A stretch of 64,000 nucleotides of DNA from Gnetum montanum (lineage: Eukaryota > Streptophyta > Gnetopsida > Gnetales > Gnetaceae), in assembly GCA_015680685.1 (NCBI GenBank), contig MNCI01009275.1, positions 377,416 through 441,415 of the forward strand, in the 5' to 3' direction. A program made the translations under genes and the position numbers. Position 1 is the stretch's first letter. Each line of letters begins with the position of its first letter. The notes under the pieces are model-generated. The model was not told where the DNA came from. It made no database searches and was given only the letters and a program-made list of their open reading frames with translations. Positions 55,117 through 64,000 of the stretch are shown piece by piece.

Positions 55117-57580
55117 CCCACATATTTTATAATCTTAAAAATGGCAACACAACTTCTTGTGAATTTTATTATTGAACAGCTGTCTCAAATGCGGAATATA
55201 AAGTTCCAAAATCTTCAGCAATTTCCTTGGTTCTTGCTCGTGTTGCTATATGCATTTGAAGATATTGCTTTTAGAATGTCTATATGCAGGAACTGCGGTG
55301 TCTTTAATCAAGAGATAAACTAGCTACAGATACTATGTTACAGATGAAGAATAATTGATCAAATGTTGCATTTCTTTTGATATTCCATGTGGCCACTGGT
55401 TGCGTGAGTTCAATAAGAGGATTCTGTACTAGTTATCTGTAGAATTTTTGAATGCACACAGGTGGGGCACTCTTTTTCTGTACAGTACACTTTCCTTTTT
55501 GTAAAGCTTTTCAGCATGTTCCCTGACTTGATTCATAATTTTTGAGTATAGTTTCACATTTATACCGTCATACTAAAATATGTTGGCCACAGAACTGTTT
55601 TATTCTGGTACTTTTAGCCATTAAAAGAAGCTAAGTTGAATTATCAAAATAATGAGTAAAATCTTTCAGCAAAATACTTATTTAGTGATGTAATTATTCA
55701 GTGCTGATAACTTGATTCCAGTATTCGACAATTCTTTTACCCTAGTCACTTGCAAATGCTATGATATCATAGATAATTAGATTTGCTTATAATAGAACCG
55801 CTGAATTTATGGAAGTTTGAAATTATAGTCATCTTTAAGAGGGCTGGAATGTGGGTACTCTTGGTAGACTTTGGCTTACAACCCTTTAAGATGCAATATA
55901 AAAAACGTTTGCAGCATCTATGTCAGTTTCATGTGAAAAGGTGAGAGTGCATATACTTGAGTGTTGGTTATTTTTTACATTCCAGTTTTATTTAGTTTTT
56001 CTTTTTTTAAAGCTACATTGTTACATGCCATCTTTTTCTTTTTAATAAAATAATGTTAATGTGGTATTGAAATGTTTCGATGTTATAACAAAGTCATAAG
56101 GATGATGTTTTAACGAGAATTAGAATCAGTTAACGTTCATATGGTTCACTTGCTTTTGATAGCATTCATATAAGCTAAAATGGTGCATGTGTGTGTTATA
56201 CGAGCTTGGTGATTTTGAGTCTTGAACATCCGCTTTTTCACTGTACTTTGTTTAAGGACCTGGGCATCGTTTCTTCTGGTGATTTGTCCATACAATCCTC
56301 TGTGGTTGAAATATGAATGCAGTGTTCATGTTTTCTTGGAATTGCTGAACATTTGGGCTTTTGCAGAATGGACATAGCTTGAGAGATAGAAATACTAATT
56401 TTCTACAAACTACTGTATCCAAATAAAATTTATTAAAATGTTTTTGTTCTGTTTGAAAATGGTGCCTTGGAATTGTTCTCTACCACAACACTTTTTCATA
56501 TGTTAACGCCTTTAATGGAAATACGAAGATGCTGCAGATATAAGGAAAGAACAGTTTGGTGGTTCTAGTCCCGGATGTTTTTCCCCTCTCTGTGCAAAGA
56601 GAGATTTTAAAACCTTGAGAACATAAGTTTATGGTTTTATGTGGGTGCAGCCTAACAATCCATAGGAAGGTCACTTTAACAAAATTATGGTATTTGAACT
56701 GGGTGGTGCACGAAGTCAAAAGAAATAGCATGGAGCCTTTTAGTTTATGAAATAGCTTATTTTAAATTATGGTATGTTGAATGTGGCTGTTTAAAAAAGT
56801 TGAGTTAAATCGGACCTATCATGAGAAAACATCGTATTTTATAATCAGAATTTGCAACAAAGTTAATTGTTAATTGACTTTCTGGAAATCAATTGATTTT
56901 GGTGCAACTTTATTGCTACGGAAAAGTCATCTTAATAGTCTCTAATCTTTCATCTGTCCAGAGATGCGAAGATGCAAAGCTTGTGTTTCACATCTAAGCC
57001 AATAAGCCACACAGGAATAACTAAAATCTCTACATATATTTAAATTAAGCTTGACTGTGGTGATATTGAAATATAAATTTATATATCGAGTTTTAGAACT
57101 CTGGAAGAGTTGAACCATAAACTCTTATCAAGTTCCAGGGTAGTACGGGAGCTTTTCACAATAATTTCTTCAACTGATTTATGCACCTAATATTCCATTG
57201 TTGTTAACATACTTCGAGTAGTTTCCAAGGAGTCTTAGCCTATTTCCAATGGTGCCATATTACCTTTGGTACTACATAAACTTACCCCAATAATTGTAGG
57301 GTTCGATGTGCTTTTGATTCCTCATTGAGATATAGTGAGTATATAAGAAAAGAGATTTATCACCATCATTACTCTCCTTCATAAGTCCTCATGCTCAAGA
57401 CACGGTGAACAATGTCAAAGGAAGAGCAGTATCATGAAATTAAACAGGACCCTTCCTACAAGAAAAAGCACAATAAACACACAAAATTATAGGGATAAAA
57501 TGCATTAAAAAAAATAACTATAGTTGCCCATGTGCAAAGAGAGAAGTGCTTTGTAAATCATGTCTTTCTATTTTTTTTTT
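55117..57580. other. 3' UTR and downstream flank of the WRKY gene
   Basis: AT-rich; I could not fix the poly(A) site. A 60-codon plus-strand frame at 55141-55323 is without motifs and lies in the probable 3' UTR. Nothing else recognised. Confidence 0.55.
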
Positions 57581-57585
57581 CCTTT

Positions 57586-57771
57586 TTAAGTTTTAAAAAC
57601 CTGGTCAAGAAGCTTACCTCTAAACCTCATAGATAATACAAACACTTCATTATTTAAATCAAAAGAGGTATAAGAGAATGTTGCATTTACGAGTGTGAGC
57701 ATGCTCAAAAATGCTATGAACAAACAAAGAAAGAGCAAACTTGATCGAGAGGGTAAAATTAAATTTGGCAA
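57586..57771 (-). other. Small ORF with signal-peptide-like start
   Basis: 61 codons on the minus strand. SLLFLCLFIAFLSMLTLVNA looks like a secretory signal peptide with a cleavage-like VNA|T. It continues TFSYTSFDLNNEVFVLSMRF. The sequence AGAG|GTAAGC at about 57614 is a good splice donor, so it could be a first exon whose remainder I cannot find, or a relic. No family assigned. Confidence 0.25.
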
Positions 57772-57880
57772 GTGGTAGAGAAATAGAGGAGGGATGAGTG
57801 ATTCTATTTTTAGTTATCTTGTTACCTCGTCCAGTAGTCGGGCTTGGTTAACATCACTTTTTTTAAAATCATCTCGACCA

Positions 57881-57905
57881 ATATATATATATATATATAT
57901 ATATA
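57881..57905. repeat. (AT)n microsatellite
   Basis: Twelve AT dinucleotides. Confidence 0.95.
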
Positions 57906-58289
57906 AACTAGTGGAGCGGTTTTGCAGGCTATGAGTAAAATTTAATTATTTTTTTTGTTTTTTAAGTTATCATCACTATTTGCATTTTAAATAATATATA
58001 TTGGTAAACATAAATTGGTTAAAATAAAAGTTTATATATTTCGTATATGTTGATGAAGGAATACATTGCATAATTATTGCAACAAACATTACAGAGCTAT
58101 ATAATAGGATTGAGCAAAAGCCAAAATACAATGATAAGTGTGAACTCAATATGCCTAATTCTCCAATTGAGCAAAATGAACTTCTTGTGCAATTCTACTT
58201 TAGAGATATTTAGCATCAGAAATTTTTCTGTATCTTTGCACATGAAAAGGAGGATGAATCTTTAAAAAATCAATGGTCTTAACTCTAGA

Positions 58290-58612
58290 TAATGCAACAA
58301 ACGTTAATAGTAGACTTATCGAGTGTCATTCCTTGAGATTTATGAATAGTCATGGCCCATGCCAATCGTAATGATGACTGACGAGATGCTCCTTGGACCA
58401 CAGGTACAATTAGCACATGATGGAGATTACCATTATCAATGACACATCCAATGTAGGAGTCAAAATCAACAATAATATATAATGGTAATGCAGGTGGCTA
58501 TTTACCTTAAGGATACATAATATTGTGAATCATGCCAAGTGCACCATTCACCAATCCTGCTTCAAGCCAAAGGTTAACTGTAAGCATTACCCTTGCATCT
58601 TCATATATAAGC
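58290..58612 (-). pseudogene. PIF1/Helitron-type helicase C-terminal fragment
   Basis: The minus strand reads, in one frame with two stops, EDARVMLTVNLWLEAGLVNG, ALGMIHNIMYP, then PPALPLYIIVDFDSYIG, VPVVQGASRQSSLRLAWAMT and IHKSQGMTLDKSTIN. These are the late motifs of PIF1-family DNA helicases (VML..NL....GLVNG..G, LP..V.V.FD.Y.G, LAWA.TIHKSQG.TLDK). Plant genomes have such sequences both in Helitron transposons and in free PIF1-like genes. No Rep domain or Helitron end is visible, so I cannot choose. The N-terminal Walker region is absent. Confidence 0.75.
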
Positions 58613-58892
58613 AGAGATTGCATAACTTGTTGCAGTAGATAGTTGTTGCACTACTTGTTGCAGTAGATGGTTATTGTTGCTGATCTTGAAGAGAGTGTTC
58701 TTCACCTTCTCTATTGAGACTAATAGCAACAGGATCCATATTTTAAAAAATGCATTAATTCCAATATTGCACCTCTTAATCTTGTAACATAATGCCTAAG
58801 TTCAATATTTTTAAATACTGCATTACACCGTAACCGTCATCACCTTAATTGTTGCCATGATCGTAACTGTCATTGTAACCATAATTGTCATT

Positions 58893-59000
58893 GTTTATAA
58901 TAATAATAAATATTCATTATTATCGTAATCGTAACCATCACCATTTATAATAATAATAAATATTCAATATTACTCACCATTTATAATAATAAATATTCAT
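58893..59000. repeat. Short tandem repeat, TTTATAATAATAAATATTCA core
   Basis: Three copies of ATTTATAATAATAATAAATA-like units starting near 58894, 58942 and 58979, separated by variable CGTAAC/CATCACC spacers. A run of GTAACYRTMATYG words at 58830-58890 precedes it. Confidence 0.65.
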
Positions 59001-59024
59001 TGTTACCCACGTTGGGCCCTACAC

Positions 59025-59270
59025 GTGAGGGAATACGAAGAGATGAATGGGATGCCCAAGGGTCAAGGGGCGTTAATTGAATAGAGATTCAGCTTCCTTG
59101 CAGTGACTCTTTGGCTCCCTTGCATGTGGTGCGTGCATGTGAAGAAATACAAAGAGATGAATGGGAAGCTCAAGGGTTAGGGGACATTAATTGAGTAGAG
59201 ATTCAACTCCCCTGCATTGATTCTTTAGCTCCCATACATGTGGCGCATGCGCATAAGGAAATATGAAGAG
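59025..59270. repeat. 114-bp tandem duplication
   Basis: Two full units and the start of a third. Matching points are 59031, 59145 and 59259, exactly 114 bp apart. Each unit has GAATACGAAGAGATGAATGG or a variant, CAAGGGT(C/T)A(A/G)GG, GAGATTCA(G/A)CT and a TTGCATGTGGTGCGTGCATG-like end. Non-coding. Confidence 0.85.
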
Positions 59271-59855
59271 ATCAAACTAAATTGGCACTGCAACATATAT
59301 TTGTAATGCATATTCGTTTGTGGAAATATAAAAAATCATGTTACAAATGCATAAATAATGTTATTATTATATCACGGGCTTTGTATATTGACATTATTTA
59401 CAATGGACAAGATATGAATGATGCTAGCACCTCATTCATAATTATTATATTATAATTATTGTGGAATCCAATAAATGTTATGAGATTATTATAATTAGAG
59501 TAATAATCCATAATTATAATTTGAGATATTATGGATTATAAGATTCATTTGAACGGTAAACATTTCATAATAAATAAAGCCAAGATATGATGAAATATTA
59601 CTCATAATCCATAATGTTAGAGATATTATTTATTCATTTATAATGCTAACCCATAATGATTATATCCCGGTTAGCATTATCCATAAGATATATATAATGA
59701 AATGATTATAAATAACTAACTTTATTTATGATGAAGTGTTTATAATCATTATATATAATCGAGATTATAAATAATTGAGATAAATATAATCATTGGCTCC
59801 TTGAAGTGACTCTTTGGCTAGGGGAGATTTATAAATAATTGGCTATTTATGATTA
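59271..59855. other. Very AT-rich stretch with many ATTAT/ATAAT words
   Basis: Repeated ATAATTATTAT, CCATAAT, GATTATAAATAA and inverse words could fold into hairpins (AATGATTATAAATA near 59700 against TTTATAATCATTATA near 59736). No coding motif and no defined element ends. Confidence 0.4.
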
Positions 59856-59858
59856 TGG

Positions 59859-59986
59859 TAAGACATGTGCGTCGGTGGAGAGCTTGTCGTCATTTTCCTC
59901 GACTTTGGCTAGGATCATCACAACATGATCTTGCTGGAGATCTTCCTGGGGTCTAGGTTGCCAGAGGTGCAGAAGTTCTCATTTTT
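59859..59986 (-). pseudogene. Subtilisin-like protease fragment B (PA domain)
   Basis: Minus strand reads NENFCTSGNLDPRKISSKIM, then after a gap and frame change VVMILAKVEENDDKLSTDAH. These match the CTPGSLDP.KVRGKIV and GVGMILANT..NGEELVADAH blocks of plant subtilases. About 25 residues between them are deleted. The first block repeats residues already present at the end of fragment A, so A and B come from separate copies. Confidence 0.7.
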
Positions 59987-60984
59987 AAAATTTACCAGGT
60001 TAACAACCATATCATCCATTAGATTTCATCAATCAAAGAATATGTATATAAAGAAAAGGCCTCACTACATGCGAGAAGGTAAGAAGAAATTATCAAATTT
60101 GAACTCTTTAAGTCCTTCCAATAAGCAGAAAAAATTGTTAAAATTATGACCAAAGTTAGGCCGACATCTCAAATTGGCCAATAATTTTCATGTGCTAGCA
60201 AAAATGCTAACGCTTTTGCATTTTATTAAAATGCATATTGCAAAGAAAAAAGTAGTCACAATTGTAACAACTAAATGCATCTATTCCATGGTAATTGCTG
60301 AATTTCAAAGCACAACCATAGAAATGATAAAACCTACACAAAATATACAAAGAGATAAAGAGAACATGAACTTACAAATGTTCCTTTACATTGAAAAAGG
60401 ATGTAGCAAAAGAAGATTACTTAAGATAGTAGTAGAAAATTACAATTTCAGAATTCCTTGCCACTCTAGAAAGCATTGAAAAAAGAACAGAACCAAACTT
60501 TGAAATGTTTTTGCATTGGGAATGCAAATGTATAGAAAAGCATGCTAAGTATTGATGACAAAAGAGTTCATCTTGAAGTGAAACTATGAAAATTGCACAA
60601 AATCATCAAAATGTAATGTTTAACACGTTACAATTCACTATAAAAAATTAACAAAAACACACATAAAAAGACTTGTAGAAAGTTTGTTTCTAAAAAGACA
60701 TTCCAATAACCAAAGGCTATTGTTGACACAGAAACTTTAGAAGACTCTTCCTTTTAGGCTGCAGCTTCAACTATAGCCATTACTATCATTCCTCAAATGT
60801 CTCTGGCTGTACCCCTCATCCTGCCCTTGCCTGCAAAATTTTATGCTTAAAACATACATTCAGACAAAGCTACTCAAGAAACATATTGGCCTAATTCATA
60901 TATAAATTTTATCCAAAACAAAAAGAAACCTAAATGAAGAGATCTTTTAGCAATTATAACAAAAATTGTATTATGATTCACACC

Positions 60985-61735
60985 TCCTCTACCTTCAGGG
61001 TCCAAGCTACCACAAGTGTAGAAGTTCGTATTTTCGTTGCCATCGAGGCTGGTGTTTCCAGCATAGATGAGTGTGAGATTTGGATCTTCTAATAGCAATT
61101 CCCTAGAGTAGAGTGAGGTTCCAGCATACTCGTTGCCATTGACGAGTGCCATGATGGCTGGGAAGTCACGGTCAAGGGTGCTAGCAACGATGGTCATGAT
61201 CCAAGGCATAAGATTTGAGGCGATGTTAGCGCTGTGTCTAGAGTTTTGGTCGAGCAAGCGACAAAGACGTGGTAGTGGACTGCAGCGGTGAAGGCGCCGA
61301 TGGCAATGTTGTTGGTGTAGTATTACTACGGGTTGTCTCCAAGCAAGAGCGAAAGCATGTTAATGCCGTCGGAAAGAGTGGCATCCATGGCCGCAAGGAT
61401 GTTGGAGCTAAAGTAGCCACAGTCCCACTAGACCTTGTAGATGACGATTCGTGCAAGTTAGGCCATGCTGCGGGTAGTGTCGTTGGCATAGTTGAGCACA
61501 CTACGTCGACCACGACGTTGCCAGCGATTGTTGATGATGTGTGCATGTCGTGGCCCGCAGTGTTGAGCGAGGATGCAACAAGGGCCGACTGGCCTACTGC
61601 CTTATTGCTACCTTGGTTGAAGAAGCACATGCCAATGAGCTTGTTATTGCAATTGAAGCATGTGCCACCATTGTAGGTGCCTTTCCAGTGCTCCAGCGAA
61701 GCTCCAAAGCTAGCGTCATTGAAGCTGGTTCAGTT
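60985..61735 (-). pseudogene. Subtilisin-like protease fragment A
   Basis: Reads leftwards: SFNDASFGASLEHWKGTYNG, CNNKLIGMCFFNQGS, GHDMHTSSTIAGN (catalytic-His motif, GHGTHT changed to GHDMHT). After a frameshift NYANDTTRSMA, LARIVIYKV*WDCGYFSSNI, LAAMDATLSDGINMLSLLLG, NNIAIGAFTAAVHYHVFVAC; after another shift PWIMTIVASTLDRDFPAIMA, SLYSRELLLEDPNLTLIYAG and CGSLDPEGRG near 61000. This is the middle of a secreted plant subtilase. The catalytic Asp, Asn and Ser regions are absent. The plus-strand frames at 61269-61756 are shadows. The GC content is higher than that of the flanks. Confidence 0.85.
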
Positions 61736-61759
61736 GGGCTAGGTGATCTGCAGTAGCAG

Positions 61760-64000
61760 TTGCAGACGGAGATAGAGACAGAATGGAAATGGAATTCTCA
61801 TTCCTATTTTGCATTTGGTTGCATTTGGCCTTTTTATGGGTGTAGTGGGAATACGAAAAGCTATGGCTCTTTGGTTCACATTCTGCGCACAACGGGAATA
61901 CAAAAAGGTGTGGCTCTTCGATTCATGTTTTTTCCCATTTCGTGGGATCTTACGTGGCACATGATGTGGAGAGTGTTACTTGGAAGGTGACAAATCCACT
62001 CCCCCTCTCCCCCATCTTGTGAGACGAGTTGGCCTCTCGGCCAAAACAATGAAGAGACAAAGCACATTTTTAAAATAACTACATGTGCAGGTGGTGGTGC
62101 TAGGTTTTGAACTAAATACCTTTGGATGTAAATTATATAAGTTTTGCAAGTTGTGAACTTACCAATTATGTTATAACTTGCATCCATGAAACAATTGCAT
62201 AACATTTTTTCCATTTTGCACTTCCATTTGATTTGGAAATACATAGTTGACACAATACTTTTTCCCATATCTACTTCCGTTATTATTTCATCATCGCATC
62301 TCCTTGCTTTGATATTTCATGTGCGATGACTTCTCATCCAACAACCAAACAGGGATATGGCTTTCCAATTTAAGCACTATAATCTCTCAACTTTGTTAAG
62401 CAACTTAAGCCTTTACCATTATTTTGCATCTAATTTGCCTTTTTTTTCCAAAAAATTAAGAAGGCTTATAATTTTCCGCAATATTTGCAAATGCTTAATA
62501 TAATACAAAAGCTATAAAATGGTGCTATTACTTGTGTTTGAATATTAATTTCCCGATAGAGATTTGTAACCTTACAACATTTTCCAAAAAAATATTTTTT
62601 ATTTTGTTATATTTTGTGAATTCCTTAAAAACCATACTTTTTAGATGAATGGTAGTGCAACCAAAACTTAGTCAAATCTAAATTAACAACTATAAGCTAA
62701 CTAACCTACAACATTTTAAGGTGAGAAATTTAAACTTTAAAAAATGTTAGGTAAGATGCTTAAAAAATTTTTAGATTTAAAAGATTTAAGGTATCATATT
62801 TGTACAAATGAAAAGATTTAAACACTTTAAGGGAACACACCAAAAATATTTTTGGTAATAATCAAAAGAATTTAAAGTAATAAACTTGAAATTATTTTAA
62901 GGTAACATACTAAAATTTTGGCTCTTATACAGAAAATTTGGTAGACCTACTCTTTACTTTTCAATCCAGTCACAAGTAAAAAGCAACACTCTTGATAAGA
63001 ATACATCCTAATAACTCTCCCTCTTTTAAAAAAATAAAAGCTTGACATACTACCCATATATAAACTAAACTATATACTACTTATTCCAACTAAACTATAT
63101 CCCTTCACACCTCCCACACTCCCCCTATATTAGCAACCTAAAAACCATAGAATTAAAAAATTACTATAATTTATATACCCACATGACCTTCCCTATAAAT
63201 AACTTACCCACTATAGCCCCAACCAATAGTGAACAACTACTAATTATCTACATGGCTCTCTCACCTCCCACATGAAACAACGCAAAAGCTTCCTTAGTAT
63301 CTATTTAACGCAATGCTGCCAGCATATGCATATTTGATGTTCATCATCTATCATGCTTATATATTCTTGGGTTCTAGCCTTGCATGCAGTAGTAGGTAGG
63401 GATGGGACCTAAGAACACATATTTAAATAATATAAATGACGAATTTGGTCATAGTTGAGGTGAGTAGAACATGTTAGGTATGTTGTTAATTTTAAGTTTA
63501 AGACATGTTCATGTTGTAACGATTGCCATGTTGACAAATTATTCTTGGCATGTTGGTCGAAAATAATATAAGCCAAAGTATGTAATATGTTCAAAGAATA
63601 TGTAATCGCTCACACCCATTTGGCCATGATTAATTGTGGATTATAACTCCATAATTTGGCTTTTACCCAAAGCATGACATTATGACCACTTGATAAGTGG
63701 ATGCTTCGGTGGTCTCAAATTATCTCATCAACACATCTTCATCACATCTTCCAAGGTGTGAGAGGCATAATCCAAGTTGCAGGTTCTCCTTTTGTGAAAG
63801 TTTTTTCTAAGCTTGTTGTAAGTCTCAAAGAAAAGAAGACTTGGATTTCTAAGGTTTGCTAAGAGGTGAAGTCGTTCCTAGGTTTTTCGTGTGCTTTCCT
63901 AGGATAATTTCTTGTGTTCTTGCTGCATTCCTTTCAATTCCATAATTGAATTTATATTTCAACTGCTAGTTGTTGCTTTATTAATCTTACTTAATCAAGG
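61760..64000. other. Spacer, nothing recognised
   Basis: AT-rich sequence with only short frames. The minus-strand frame at 61876-62268 (130 codons) has no recognisable motif. A TTTAAGGTA-type word recurs loosely at 62715-62910. Confidence 0.55.

Noticed and set aside
55141-55323. 60-codon plus-strand frame just after the WRKY stop
   Set aside because: It lies in the probable 3' UTR, has no motif, and no splice path adds it to the WRKY protein.
61269-61676. 135-codon plus-strand and 130-codon minus-strand frames
   Set aside because: The correct subtilase reading switches frames on the minus strand; the plus frame is a shadow and the long minus frame follows the subtilase only at its start.
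1-64000. CRISPR arrays, bacterial operons, riboswitches, rRNA
   Set aside because: The direct repeats here are plant-type tandem arrays and LTRs, not short spaced repeats. The gene structure with introns is eukaryotic, and no rRNA-like sequence was seen.

Overview
The window is a stretch of seed-plant nuclear DNA taken from a draft assembly. It has one run of 642 Ns (18539-19180) and single Ns at 18225 and 21573. It holds one gene that looks functional, a group I WRKY transcription factor on the + strand (six coding exons, 25739-55116, predicted 710 aa). Almost everything else is old, broken transposable elements and unclassified repeats. The 21.7-kb first intron packed with nested elements, the AT-rich flanks and the worn retroelements suggest a large, slowly purged genome such as a gymnosperm. 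That is inference; no feature here fixes the species.

Layout. 1-3171: 5' part (gag, primer-binding site, 5' LTR) of a minus-strand Ty3/gypsy element, inserted into an older plus-strand gypsy integrase tail (3172-3548). 4540-6660: a second gypsy lineage (Tat-like gag and protease), minus strand. 6660-8430: two units of an unclassified repeat that also forms a six-unit array inside the WRKY intron. 8990-18325: a nearly full-length but dead minus-strand gypsy element of the same family as the first one. 18326-21660: N gap, an oppositely oriented LTR piece, and a third gag remnant of that family. 21700-24900: AT-rich spacer with one tRNA-derived SINE.

24900-55116: WRKY gene. Exon 1 encodes a low-complexity N terminus and Ser-Pro motifs. 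Exons 2 and 3 extend the Ser-Pro region. Exon 4 carries the N-terminal WRKY domain, and exons 5 and 6 share the C-terminal WRKY domain. Intron 1 (26288-47961) contains a Ty1/copia element that landed inside a LINE, a second LINE tail in the opposite orientation, several SINE-like pieces, minisatellites, and a 4.6-kb array of about 0.78-kb units.

55117-64000: 3' flank, then gene relics on the minus strand: a PIF1-type helicase fragment (about 58.3-58.6 kb) and two overlapping subtilisin-like protease fragments (59.86-59.99 and 60.99-61.74 kb). A 114-bp tandem duplication and AT-rich sequence lie among them. There is no operon logic here. The only working unit I can support is the WRKY gene; the rest records repeated insertion and decay.
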